From Tigriopus japonicus (Eukaryota; Arthropoda; Copepoda; Harpacticoida; Harpacticidae): DNA of 64,000 nucleotides. Shown in pieces: positions 11,001-22,000 of this stretch (position 1 is its first letter; the number at the start of each line of letters is the position of its first letter). A program made the position numbers and the translations under genes. Under the pieces are notes generated by a model. The model searched no databases. It was not told where the DNA came from and worked only from the letters and a program-made list of their open reading frames with translations. Location of the stretch: the NCBI GenBank assembly GCA_010645155.1, contig CM021321.1, positions 829,689 through 893,688 of the forward strand, written 5' to 3'.

Positions 11001-12118
11001 TCTCGGGTCCATCGATCCTTTAGCATATTTCGGGTCTTTTTATGCTCGCTCCGACGGTTGGCCAAAGGTTCGAGAAAGCGATTTCCTTGCAGACGGCTAC
11101 ATATGTCAAGGGTTGAGGCACACATCTCGAGATCCTGATCAACAGCCGTGCAATAAATGGATTGGAAGGGCAAATACGATTCCTCTTTAAGAATGGGCCG
11201 AATATTTTGAGCAAGTGCAGTGAGTCCTCGAGCCCGATCTAGATCTAACTTGGTTCGCTTCTCCACATACGCCATGACGTCTTTGGCGTATTTTTCCCAT
11301 TTCTTCGCACACTGAAGGGCGTGGTCCACGCCCTGATCGTGTCTCACAAGAATTGCATCGATCTGCTCGGGGCTAAGGACCTCTTCCTTGAGCTCGGTAA
11401 AGTTGTCAAGACCATCACCATGGAAGAGAGAGGTGGTGGCCAGTCCGAGGGCAGACTTGTCTCGGCTGGACGACGAGGAGGCAGAGTCGAGGTCTCGGGT
11501 CAAAAAGTCCGACACCCGATTGCTAAATGCATAAGCCAAAGAATCCAAGGCTCTTTGGAACACTTGCTCGTCCATTGAGTCGTCATCTTGGGCATTGTAT
11601 TCTTTGACTTGAGAAATGAGATAGCCTGCTGATTGAATTAGATCATTGGACTGCAGAACCGGGTACTTTTCTAGCATGGCTCTCAGGATCCGAAGCACTT
11701 CACCTAGGTATTCTTGGCAAGCCACCCTTTTGGTCTCATGAATCTCAACATCCGGACTGAACACTCTCCGCAATCGACCCAAGGCATCTTTAAAGTGCTT
11801 CACGTCGGCATTGAGAGTATCCACCTTGTAACTGCCGTTACTCCCATCTGAACTGACACTCGCAATGGAGACGGATCTGCTATTGGCATTGGCAATCACA
11901 GGTCCTCGCGTTATTGCACTCGTGGAGGTGGCGGTGGTGGCCACCGAGGTTCCACCGGAACGAGAAACCGTTGCCGTCATCGGAGATTGGCCATCTTGGT
12001 GGTTCGTTCCAGTCCCTCCACTGCCCTGATGGTCGTTGGTTCGAGATAGGACTGTGCCCGATCCTGGTTGGGTTTCTTGGCCTGACGACATTCTCCGGCC
12101 TTCGGCGGCCTCGGTCAT
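8096..12118 (-). CDS. F-BAR / C1 / RhoGAP protein (ARHGAP29/45-like)
   Basis: Rho GTPase-activating protein of the ARHGAP29-ARHGAP45(HMHA1)-GMIP group, expected to bind curved membrane and stimulate GTP hydrolysis by Rho-family GTPases at the cell cortex. The 1340-residue frame is uninterrupted. The start is the ATG at 12116-12118, with an in-frame TAA two codons upstream. Order: Ser/Thr-rich N-terminus (1-95), conserved helical region (100-210), F-BAR coiled coil (about 240-510), a Gly/Ser linker, a C1 zinc-binding domain (708-755; H709, then CRECD, CQECGLCAHKKC, LLCGH), RhoGAP (765-970) with the arginine finger in GIYRKSG (R804) and KNYMRELPEPLL, and a long Ser-rich disordered tail. Vertebrate homologues of about 1100-1260 residues have many introns; here a 4-kb single coding exon is notable. 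Function is inferred from domains; which vertebrate paralogue is closest is uncertain. Confidence 0.95.
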   Translation of the reverse strand: MTEAAEGRRMSSGQETQPGSGTVLSRTNDHQGSGGTGTNHQDGQSPMTATVSRSGGTSVATTATSTSAITRGPVIANANSRSVSIASVSSDGSNGSYKVDTLNADVKHFKDALGRLRRVFSPDVEIHETKRVACQEYLGEVLRILRAMLEKYPVLQSNDLIQSAGYLISQVKEYNAQDDDSMDEQVFQRALDSLAYAFSNRVSDFLTRDLDSASSSSSRDKSALGLATTSLFHGDGLDNFTELKEEVLSPEQIDAILVRHDQGVDHALQCAKKWEKYAKDVMAYVEKRTKLDLDRARGLTALAQNIRPILKEESYLPFQSIYCTAVDQDLEMCASTLDICSRLQGNRFLEPLANRRSEHKKTRNMLKDRWTRELKLMHDTTSNLQKAQSLFVEKKKEYERCRDAVRIAEQGAEIGATGENKVDKRKKLADEALQKVVESENYCKQCVMEANDRHRQLVIVKKEILAQTRELILKCDQTMKTATVSYFQLQHTLTSPVPVQFQTLCERSRLYEPGSQFMEYVQSSLRDLPTSPRLIATGMEPFNFDSEEHMLYFERQNQNHPRKMSSSLDFGDDFGHGTYKLRGDKGSITSGTGPLMAWTPSMGPIEPSDTDSMESRESGKSRDTSPSSSPMVPSRRPPPGMLASSEEIENDHELPITVTDSPAPNVGGVGTGIGGSGSGGGGASSGGRSGNLGAVPRRSLPLSIAAKSHRFRKLRTPSRCRECDSYIAIFKGVDCQECGLCAHKKCLEHLPLLCGHKRLPRKLPTFGVDLGHHLLEVGAQVPPIVIKCVNEIDKRAIRVEGIYRKSGVKHKIDKLGQAFESAPELVELSDIQPHVIANALKNYMRELPEPLLTFSLYNDFLQVAKCFHADDNSNSVVDKEEAAVQELTELVRKLPRNHYRTLGFLIHHLNRVAMECEVNNMPASNLGIVFGPTLMRSADGASSLSPHLDNDHQNAIIKQQSRAIELLTLHANAIFGPPESVLPKDFAKYTKSAPDLVKRASINVPPSASDIISSQTERRSIDTRDDFTLPGHISERESNEDYITDEDDDAEAIPACWLPDESAKTKKSPLLIRGTSSPPKIIKASLKSFSGLEGVTPERLSTQDSMETSQRLAKQISEAGGVLVGGSRKSISHDHKHHQSFFAKMGKAAQKHSLDEDYLIPLPSQSTSQSHPALSERVSTGDPKVNLHDVASEPQSAPADVLDGPATSVITSSTSPGSGRSSLTIHNIGNRSSSLSEEHHAISSAISVAEQRRKFLAGSISSDSTSAGRVLPTAISSSLATTSTMSSSLPTSMITNLEENRVKIQVPGGITSSFSAGPLGGTKHHGPLTRQTSTDKSRLS

Positions 12119-15100
12119 GGTTTAGACGTGGAATAAACCATGTGTCTGCAAAGACAAGATCCCTATGTTAAATTAAGAGATCATTCGCGGGATTCGTTCA
12201 AGAGACCATTGGCTGCAAGCTTTTACAGAACTGCTAACATTATCAACACCTGGTATTTCTCCCAGCCAAGTTGAAATTGGAGTTGAGCAAATATGATAAG
12301 TTTCGAATCTTATTGACAGAGCAAACCCCCAAAAGGAAGATTTCCAACGATCCGAGGCCGTTCAATTGACGTAGGAACTAAGTGCTAATAGTGTCTGTCA
12401 ACAAGTTCGAAATGAAGTTGATGATTAGGAAAAGAACGTCACTCCATGCTGAGAGGCAAGTAAGTCTTCTTACTCTTCCAAACTTGAGTTACACGTCAAC
12501 GGGACAGGGGGCTCTTCTTGAATCTCCCGACACTTGCTTGACGAATTTCGTCCACCCCGTATTTAACATATTTGAGGAACGCCAACCAAATTAGTGGCAG
12601 GTAGTGAGATGGACAGACATTTTCCGTTTGATTGGTCAGACCAACCTAATGTTGAAGAGGGGGAAGGAAGAAGAGTAGTAATGGTAGTAGTAGTAGAAGT
12701 AGTAGTAGTACTGGTAGTGGTAGTAGTAGAAACAGCAGCACAGATTGAGCTACTACTTCTCGTAGTGAGCTGGTGCTGACTGAAGAAGTGTACCGAAGTA
12801 GGTTGTACGTATACGAGAGACCAGCAAGCACGGGAGCTGGTTCTCTTCAATTGGCTTCAGCAGGTATTGAGCCACAGTGCTACGCCATCCAAGACCAAGG
12901 AGCATCCTCGACTTCTTCTACTTCTTGAACTGCCTTCTTCTTTTTCTTCTTCCTATGCTACTACAACAACCATCGCACCCAACCAACCACTCTTCTGTGT
13001 CCAAACACGGAACTTCCAGCAGTATTATTGTTTCTGCTACAACGCAACGCCCGTTCTCTCTCTCTGACTACTCTCTACTTGTACCTCTCTAGCTAACTGA
13101 CATAGCACTGTCAAGAGCTTATCGACAGAAAACCACCATGGCACCAATCAAGTGGGGATGGAACGAACCACCGGCAGTTCAACTCCACAAGACGAGGATG
13201 TTTCCCTCTCTTCGTTATTCAGACAAGGCGTGGGAGAGCCAGGAGAAGAAAAAGAAGTGGAAAAAGAAATGCTAAAGAAAAGCGATGAAAAAGGCCTGGA
13301 CGGGACAATTTCCCCCACCTTCAATGCTCCTCTCTCTCTCTCTCCCTTGGGTGGATGGATCGAGGCGCTGGTTTCAAGTATGCCCTTGGCGCTTGCTCGT
13401 TACCCGAATAGGGAACCAACAACTTGAGTGGTATGGGGCAAGCATAGACATCGTTGATCGGCTGCTGCGAGAGCAACGGTTCGGCAAGCAACCAATGTGA
13501 CTACAATTCCCAAACCAATGAAAGCTCAAGCCCAGGTTGGGCCTGGCCACAACACCACGGGGTTTGGTAATCTCCTTCTGGCCCTCTGTGGCTCTCACTC
13601 TCTCTTTCTCTGTTCGTTTTTCCATGCCAGCAGGCCTTTGGCCATTGATGACGGACGGCCTTGGTACACCCATGCAAGCTAGCACCCAATCCAAGAAGGC
13701 TGTTGCCCATCCTTCTCTGGTTCCTTATCAAGGTTCTTACCACTATGACACAACTACCATTACTGCTGCCATTCCTCCTCCTCCTCCTTCTTCTCTAAAC
13801 AGTTTCTTCTGCTCTTTCTTAGTGCTTTTAGGATTGGGTCTTGTTACGGTCCAAAGAGTCCAAGTGTTCCAACTGACGTCGGCCCAACCAACGGCCTACT
13901 AGGCCTTGATGACGAATCGGCAGCAGCGGCAATTCTAGTAATTCCAATTGCAATAAAAACGATGATGGTTTTCAAATACTTTTGGAGGGAAATTGGTGAC
14001 AGCACAGTTAGTCTTCTTCTTGAATTCGTTTTTACCCAATGAACGCTTTAACCCATCTAACAGAACTACTACACTGGTTCAGGTTGACGGCTCATATATG
14101 GTCTCATAACGATTCTGAGTGGAACATGTTCCACCTCTTCCACTTGTCAAAGCACCGTGTATATTATTCTATGACGATAACAACGAAAAAGTATGAAGAA
14201 GATGAGAAGGGTCAACGCGAATCAACAACAGCACCACGTATTTCCCGGACGATGGAACTGATTGGGGGTCAAGTCAAGGGGCTTACCGTTTCATTTGCAG
14301 GAATCAGGTCTCATTGTGCCCTGTCTTTGACCAATTGTTCAATTTGATTTTCCACTTCGCCATGAACCTCACCGTTCAGAGCACTTGAATTAAGAAGAAG
14401 CAGAAGAAAAGCAGTAGCACCAGAAGCAGCTCGGCATGAAGACCTAGACCAATATCAGTCACTCAGCGGCGTTTCCGACGGTCTTCCGAGCAAGTAGCAA
14501 GAACACCAGGAGGACGAAAGAAGAAGAGAAGGACGAGAAAAGGAGGAGGAGAAGGAGGAGAAGGCCTTCTTTTAGCTTCTTTAGCGGAGGATCAGTGCCG
14601 ACGTTTGTTCTCATCCTTCCTTTCTTCGTGCTCTTTCTGCTGCCCGCCAGGCCTACCCAAATGCCTTCATCGTTCCAACCCCTCCTTCCTTCGCCTTGCA
14701 CTTTTCTTTTCTACTTATAAAGTTCCGTAGGAACAAAGAGAACGGTCCGAATATGTAGAATGACGATTTCTAAAACCTTTTCCATTTAAACATTCTTTAC
14801 GTTTTTGCCCAAGTCAAAAGTTATCGGTTGCTAAGAATTATTTTAGGAGGCTTAAACAAAAAAAACAAAAAACAAGGAGCGTTAAGGCACTGAATCTTGT
14901 AGAAAAAAAATAGTAATATTTGACGAACACTTGAACATCCATAAAATTTCGTTGTTTGAAGCCATTGCACATCAAAAAGGTCATTTGTGCTTGATGCGAG
15001 CAAAATTTTGATAGGATTTTTTCAAACGGAGTTAGATGTTAAAGAAATGGCAAATCAGTGTGGACTTCCATTTCTAAATTTTCTTCTCAAATCATTAGAT

Positions 15101-15700
15101 CATTGCTAAAGTGGAAATGTTGAATATCAATGTTGTAAGCATGCGACCGAAAGTTTGTGTAAATTTGTTGAAGATGTGGGTGTCGCCACTTTAGCTCCGC
15201 AGAACTTTGTTGTCAGCCGATGAATCCAATGTAACCTCGGAAAGAACCTCACCTTCCTTGTCGTCTTGACCAGGAAGATTTCCTTGTCGCATGCCTTGCT
15301 TGGCAAGTCGACACAAGCTACTCTACCAGACAGAGACGACTGACTATACCTGCCAAACTTGAGAAAATTTCAGCTCCCTCCTTTTCCTTCGTGAGAGTCA
15401 TACAGTTCCATTTTTCTTGGGCTGAATTTCATCTGTTAGTTTACAAGCTCGATCAGACGTACTTCCTCAAATGCCAGTCCGCTGCATACCGAAAATCCGT
15501 ACCGAGAGATAGCCGTCACTAGTCTTACTTTGAATGGGAATGGAAAATTATCTACAAAAGCTCAGACGTGACTGAGACTCAGACGCAAAAGTGACAGCCT
15601 TTACCTTGAGCTTGGGACGGTTGGGACAACATTGATTCCCAAGGATTGGAAATCGGGAAACCTTAGGGTGGCCACACGTTGCCGAGTTTTTAAGCAATTT
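12119..15700. other. Upstream region of the RhoGAP gene, rich in simple repeats
   Basis: No coding exon is recognised. The stretch likely contains the promoter and untranslated first exons of the RhoGAP gene. Simple repeats: GTA/GTAGTG at 12670-12730, CTT at 12910-12955, CT at 13324-13346, CTC at 13767-13795 and GGA/AGA at 14515-14575. Leucine- or serine-rich open frames over these are artefacts. Confidence 0.5.
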
Positions 15701-17229
15701 TGTCAGAGAATGCATTCATTCAAGTGTTGGTTTGGGATCATAGTAGCCCTAAACACAACGTAAGCCTACGCGAAACTAGTTGGAAAAAGTGCTTTACCTT
15801 GGAACTTATGGATCAAGGTTATATGACTTATTCACTTTTTTGTTAAACACCATTCAATATATCATTAAAGTTAATTTTGCAAGATTCTTCCTCAATTACT
15901 TTCTAATTTCAAAGGTGCATACCTCAAGAAGAAGTTTCACAACAATCTGTAAAAAGCTGCAAAACACTCCCTCAATTGAAAGAGAAGCAGGCGGGTTGGT
16001 GCAAAAGTTATGGCATGTTCCTGAAAATTCAAATGGTTTTCAAAATTCTCAACGAGGTTGCCAAAGATTTCCAAATAGTGCAAAAGATTTAAAAAGCAAC
16101 ATCGTTAATAATTAGAACTCGATACAGACCTAGGTAGCTTTTACTTACACATAAATGAAAAGAGTATCTTGCAGTCACAGTGATTCAAACGGTGCATCAC
16201 GTACGGATTGATATGTCCAAATAGATCTCGAAATTCTCGTTCAATAAACCAAAAGGGAAAAAACAAAATTAATTAAAAATATTTTGAATTTATTTTAAGA
16301 TTTCATTTTATTCCTAATCGTCACATGTAATGAGACTTGAATAGGGCACGGGTATTTACGTAGCAATCTGTTTTGATAGCACTTTACTATATGGTATTTT
16401 TAACAACTTACCTATTTGTCGTCTTATTTTAAAAGATGAGCTGTTGAGGCCACTTAGAAGTAAAGCAGGATTAAAACAATCACATTTTAAATAATCATGT
16501 TGAAGTATCATCGCAGAACATGCTTGGTTTGTTGAACTAAACAAACGCACCTCTTGTTCTTAGAATGTTCTTGAACATGGTTGTTTAGATTGTCATCTAT
16601 TTTACTCGCTTTAAAATGCTTGATGCCCTTAACAACTCACCTACTATCACTGAAACAAGGTGATTTGTTGAGGAGTTGAGACGTTCAGAAGCATTGAAAA
16701 CCGCGTGCACGGATTGTCAATGTCATTGAGGGTTTGTTTGGACATAGACTACTGTAGCAGAAGCGAGGTCTACTGTATGGTTGGGAAAGGGAGTTCAAAA
16801 GTAGACCTCGTTTTCTGTGATGTTTTTGTAAATGCCGGTTTACATGAAGATCGCTTTAGAAAAAGTCGTATCTATTGGAATGCAAGTACTTGAATTTTTG
16901 ATTTCCCAGCGATTTTTAACTCAAAATTGTTCTTACACAACTAAATACGTGAAAGGCTAACATTTGTTTTTTATGACTCTAGGTACAGCTCGAGGATCTT
17001 GATGTTTTTGTTTAATTTTCTTTACGTTGCTCAACTAAAACTACTTCAATCTGTCAAAACGAAAAAACAAAACAGTTGAAGTATTTACCTCAATCTTTAA
17101 GTAAAGTCTTAATACGTGGATGAATTGACTTTAGAGTAGCTGCTTGAGCGGCAGTACCATAACAAAGAGAAATACTTTGGGAACATCTTGTAAAAACTAA
17201 GGATTCGTGTTCTTTGCTCTCAAGCTCTC
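15701..17229. other. Intergenic, nothing recognised
   Basis: AT-rich sequence without recognisable genes. A short perfect inverted repeat (CGAGGTCTACT at about 16764 and AGTAGACCTCG at about 16799) and a loose internal duplication (TTAACAACT.ACCTA blocks near 16395 and 16629) are the only patterns seen. Confidence 0.5.
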
Positions 17230-17416
17230 AAAAAACTCTTTTCATCAAGGACCTTAAGTATCCAAGGACCATCAAATCGCAACTTGGAACAAGGTTGCCT
17301 ATCTGGTACAAACCCTGATTAATGATAGACAGGGTTTGTACCAGATAGGCAACCTTGTTCCAAGTTGCGATTTGATGAGACATGGTACTTAAGGTCCTTG
17401 ATGAAAAGAGTTTTTT
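17230..17416. repeat. Large near-perfect hairpin (87-bp arms, 12-nt loop)
   Basis: Arms 17230-17317 and 17330-17416 are reverse complements except for a short diverged patch (left ATCCAAGGACC against right GACATGGTA). The loop is ATTAATGATAGA. No target duplication is evident at the ends. It may be a fold-back element, a recent inverted duplication or a hairpin RNA locus. The sequence alone does not decide. Confidence 0.85.
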
Positions 17417-18916
17417 GAAATTTTTTGCCTAGGTTACGGTGATCTGAAAAAAAGAAAATACTGTACAGAGATAAGTAGAACACTTGTGTTGGTGTAATGT
17501 TTTGATGACTGAAGTTCTTATAATTTGTCTTTCTATTTCAAGAACGTCTTCGTTGAGTGATTTTACAACTAGGGAGCGGAAAAATGAGTTTCATCTAAAA
17601 TTTTGCATTCTTAACTATTTTCTCATTTTTGATCATCTTTCACTATTACGTGATTTTAAGCGATTTTCCGACCATTTTGCACATTTTCTGGAAAATTACA
17701 TTTTTTGTGGATACACTGTTCTTTTTCAACTTTTTCTGACTTCTTAACTTTTTTCGAACATTTTTTGGATTTGAGGAAATAATGGAATATTTCCTCACTT
17801 TTTAGAATATGAGGCTCTCAAAATTTACTCTTGATTTTTTGCTGTTTTCTATTTTTTTTTTTTTTGCTGCTTGATCACCTAATGCAAAGTCAATCCACGA
17901 ATAGGGCTAAATTCCACTAGATTTGGAATTGTTCGCGACATCTGGACTGTAACTAACATTCGTGAATTTTCACCGATTTAAACAGCTACGATAGTTTAAC
18001 TTTTTCACCAACTCTTTTGGCATTTTTCAACTACTTTACCAAAAAATTTGTGGAAAAAACGACCTAAAAAGTAATCATTTTTGTCGTTTTCATTACCTAA
18101 AAATCTGCTCCCTAATTATAACACTACGGCAAATTGTGCTCTGGTCGCCAAATTTTGAAATTGAGCGCCCCAAGGTCTGTTGAATCATTATGAGAAAGGC
18201 TACATGAGCGATCTGTTAAGTGTTATGTTTTTTTAAATCCATTGGAAATCATTCCTGCTTTTAATCTCGCGTTAAATTTGAAAGGCTCCGAGAAATACGT
18301 GGTGTTCTAATTGGAAGCCTTGGAAGCACTGATTGCTTAACAGTAAAGTGTTGCCACATTTGGTGAACATTGTCAATTTTAAAGTTTTGATCAGAAAAGA
18401 GGAGTAATGGTAATGGCAATTGCAATTACAAAACTTTGATTACATACAATTGTTATTAATTGCATTTTTGGCCATATCATTGACGAATTTTCAATTGCAA
18501 ATTATCAATTGCTTTCCAAATCCTTATTACTTCTAAGTGACGCTTTTAATCTAAGAATTAATTTTTAACAAAGTAATCGTAATTGTAATTTATTACATTT
18601 TTGAAATGTAATTGAAAGGTAATATTGTATTACTTTCAGTTTTCGATGAAAGCACCATATTCAAGCAAATTCGAGGTCATTCAAAAATGCGTTTTGAGGG
18701 TAATAATGACATTTAATTTTTTTAAATCAATTCATAGAAGTTATTCATCAACATCCATATGACTGGCATTGTCCGTTCAGTGATGAGAAGAAGGCTTTCG
18801 AAGTTTGGATTTGACAATAGTTGATGTCGCCCTCGCGCCAATGATGGTTTTCATCGCTGTGGACCATTTCAGTTATGGTAGCTTCAAACCGTCCAATGAA
18901 ACGAAAGATCAGCCCA
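17417..18916. other. Intergenic 3' flank of glutaminase, with AATTAC-rich repeat
   Basis: At 18405-18640 the sequence is made of TAATTGCAATTAC/GTAATTGTAATTTATTACATT units, like the small element at 44481-44616, but the defining inverted ends are not found here. A minus-strand AATAAA lies at 18589-18594, about 320 bp past the glutaminase stop, a candidate poly(A) signal for it. No other gene is seen. Confidence 0.45.
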
Positions 18917-19010
18917 TCAGTCTCCTGTCAAGGACATGTGCTCTTGAATGTACTTGGCCACTTTTTCGTGACCAAACCGATTTGCTTCTTCTAGGGGTGT
19001 AAATCCCCAC
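18917..19010 (-). CDS. GLS: Terminal exon of glutaminase
   Basis: Isolated 94-nt exon encoding [30 protein letters not shown] and the stop, matching the last ankyrin repeat of GLS (human counterpart WNNTPMDEALHFGHHDV). The split codon AG|G (Arg) joins exactly to the donor at 25168/25167. The acceptor is ATTTTAG at 19011-19017. The LINE copy 2 tail begins only about 30 bp upstream of this acceptor, in the same orientation, so the acceptor region is partly bounded by transposon sequence. Confidence 0.9.
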
Positions 19011-22000
19011 CTAAAATGGGAATAAAATTATTATTATTATATTTTTTTTGGAGGGGGGGGGGATTTTTTTAATACCGCTACAAGGAATGGGATTTCCTGT
19101 AAAGAGAGTTAATGATTAATATAGTTTATAAAATTACCGTTTATATGAAATTTGATCTACCAATGAGTTACTGTTGGCAGATTTGTACAACCCTTGAATA
19201 GTGGGTTGGTCAGGAATAGTATTCAAATATTTGTCCAATCCTGCCTTAAATGCTGTTAGAGGATCAGCTCCTACATATTCCCGACGAAGGCAAATAGGCA
19301 ACAAATTGAACAATGAAGGAGCCCGATGAAGAAGAGAGGAGGACTTCATTGTTCGAACAAGCCTTGATTCCCAAGGATTTGGAGGTGCTCTCAGAGCGCA
19401 CGTAAAACCTCTACGATCGCTACAACTGATCTCAAATCCTAGGTTAAGACAGAGCCAATGAACGCTCTTGAAACCATCACATACCTTTCATACCTTCTCT
19501 GAGTACTGTAGAGCCCTAACTTCTTGAGTCTCTCCCAATACGAGAGCTCTCTCATTCCTGTGATGTTCCTAGTAAAACATCTTTGGACCTGCTCGACCTT
19601 TTGCAAACCTGCTGAACTCATTGGAGCCCAAATGGGTGAGGCATATTCAAGATGCGGCTGAACAATCGACTTGAACAGAGTTAGCATCGTAATACTATTT
19701 CTGGACTTGAAGTGCGATAGATCCAGCCACATGTTTGAAATACCTTCCCCACTTTCAACTGGATATGCTCATCAAACTTTCCATCTTCTTGGATGACAAC
19801 TCCCAAATCCCTCATGGACGATACCTGCTCAATATCACAACCTCCATTGTCTTTGAGAGGAACATCTAATTTTTGACGCCCCATACGTCATTGTGCGGAA
19901 TTTCATCCCGTTCAATGCCATATTACTCTCGCCAACCCAAGAGTAGATTTCCTCCAAGTCCTCAACTAAATATTTTGAGTCCTGACCGTTCCTTCCACAA
20001 ACTAATTTTGTGTCATCAGCATTTGAAGAAATACTGGCTTTTGTTCTAAACTTCTGGAGAGGAGCAATAAAGAGAATAAACAAGAGCGGACCTAAAATTG
20101 AACCTTGTGGAACACCTGACTTGACATCAAACATGCCGCTAAAAGATCCTTCAACTTTAACTATCTGTTTCCTTTCGCCCATAAAACTATCAATCCAAGT
20201 CAGGACCTTACCCTGGACCCCAAACTCTTTGAGTTGATCAAGCAAAAGACCATGATCTACCTTATCAAAGGCCTTGGCAAAGTCAAGATGGACTACATCA
20301 ACTGACTCGTGACTTTCGAGCCCTTCAATGATTTGCTCAATATGACCAACCAATTGGCTTACTGTACTAAAATGAGCTCGAAACCCATGCTGTCCAGAAG
20401 GAATTAAATCATGGACTTCCAAATAACCTACAAGCTTGGACTTCATAATCTTCTCAAAAACCTTTGCAACGCTGGTGACAGCGATGCTGTTTTCGAAATG
20501 GGAATGTACCCATCCGGACTAACCTCCCACTCAACAATGCTAGCCGGAAAATTGAAGTCGCCAACTACAAAGAGTCGAGAACAAACCTCTCGATCTAGCT
20601 CCTTTCGTGTAAATTCGAGTGCCGAAAGAAATGAGGAAGAACTACAAGAAGGTGGCCGATACATTGTTACTATTGTCAGATCAAGAGCCTTGACGTGGCA
20701 AATCAAAACTTCTACTTCTCCATTCGACTTATGAACAAGACTAAAATGTAAGTCATTCCTGACATAAAGACATACGCCCCCATGGGGGAAAATGGGATTC
20801 TCAGGGCGTACTCTGTCACATCGAACTAGCCTAAAACCAGCTATTGCTACTTCTTCGTCTAAAACTCCTGGACGAAGCCAAGTCTCTGTAATGGAGATGA
20901 AGGAGACCTCTCTATCAATGGCTAACTCCTCCAGTACTCTGACCTTTGTGGTGTCTTTTTCGGAAATCAGACAATGCACGTTCAAATAGAGCCCTTTTAT
21001 GGGCTTAAGGTCTTCCGACGGACCAAGTCTATTAGTTCTTGGACCTTCCTGTCTAACCTTAAAAAATCCTGCTTACTAACAAAATTTTGCTCTACAGGAA
21101 GGGATTGTTGGGGAGGGGGAGGGGCGACTACATTGGAGTAGGACCTAGGTTGCCCATAGGAAAAAGTGGGATGAGGAGCTGGGTTATGGATGTTTGGGAG
21201 AAGGGTAGAAATAGGAATAGGTTTTGAAGTAAGGGAAGGGAAATGAGACAAGGAGTTGGGAGGAGGAGAAGGACGAGAAGGACGAGGAGGGGGTAGGCTG
21301 AAAGGATGAAATGTTCGGGTTATTGGTTGGGGATTGGAGGCTAACCTAAATCCATAACTATGAGACCCAGATTTTGCTGGTCTCGGTTTTCTCTGAGTAC
21401 CTCGTACATGGACCTGTTTACACTCCACATAGAAACATGTCCCACTACTCATTGACCTACGACACATGTACGGATGGAAGAAGGGGCACTCGACCTTTGA
21501 GCACCCTTTCTTGTTGTATTCAGGAGCCCAAACTTCAACAAGTTTTGACACCACTGTGGGTGTTCAAAAGACAACCTTTTCTATCAGGACTAGAGCACTA
21601 TAATAAAAGAGTACAGTCATAAAGTGCGCCATCTAGTGGATTTCATGCGGCAACAGCCCGCCGTTCCCATGATACTCACATTTTTGAAGATTGCGACGGT
21701 CATTCATCAGTTTTGAACCAACTAAAGTGCCTAAAATGTTGATGGCCGAACTCCAAATGATACCTTAGTGTTTTTCTGATGAATTTTGACATATATCATG
21801 CTTAAATCACCTTTATAATAGTCAGATTTCCATGCCATTTTGAGAGGGATTTCACTAATAATTTCAACCAAAAACCAACACAGGTCCATTAACAATACTC
21901 AGTCAACATTTGAGGCACTTTAGTTTGTCCATAACTGATGAATGACCGTTGCAATCTTCAAAAATATGTGTATCATGGGAACGGCGAGCTGTTGCCGCAT

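Noticed and set aside
12646..12850. Leu-rich and Thr-rich open frames upstream of the RhoGAP gene
   Set aside because: Encoded by a GTA repeat, no protein similarity.
18405..18640. Possible second copy of the 44481-44616 MITE
   Set aside because: Similar AATTAC-rich composition but no inverted ends or target duplication could be found.
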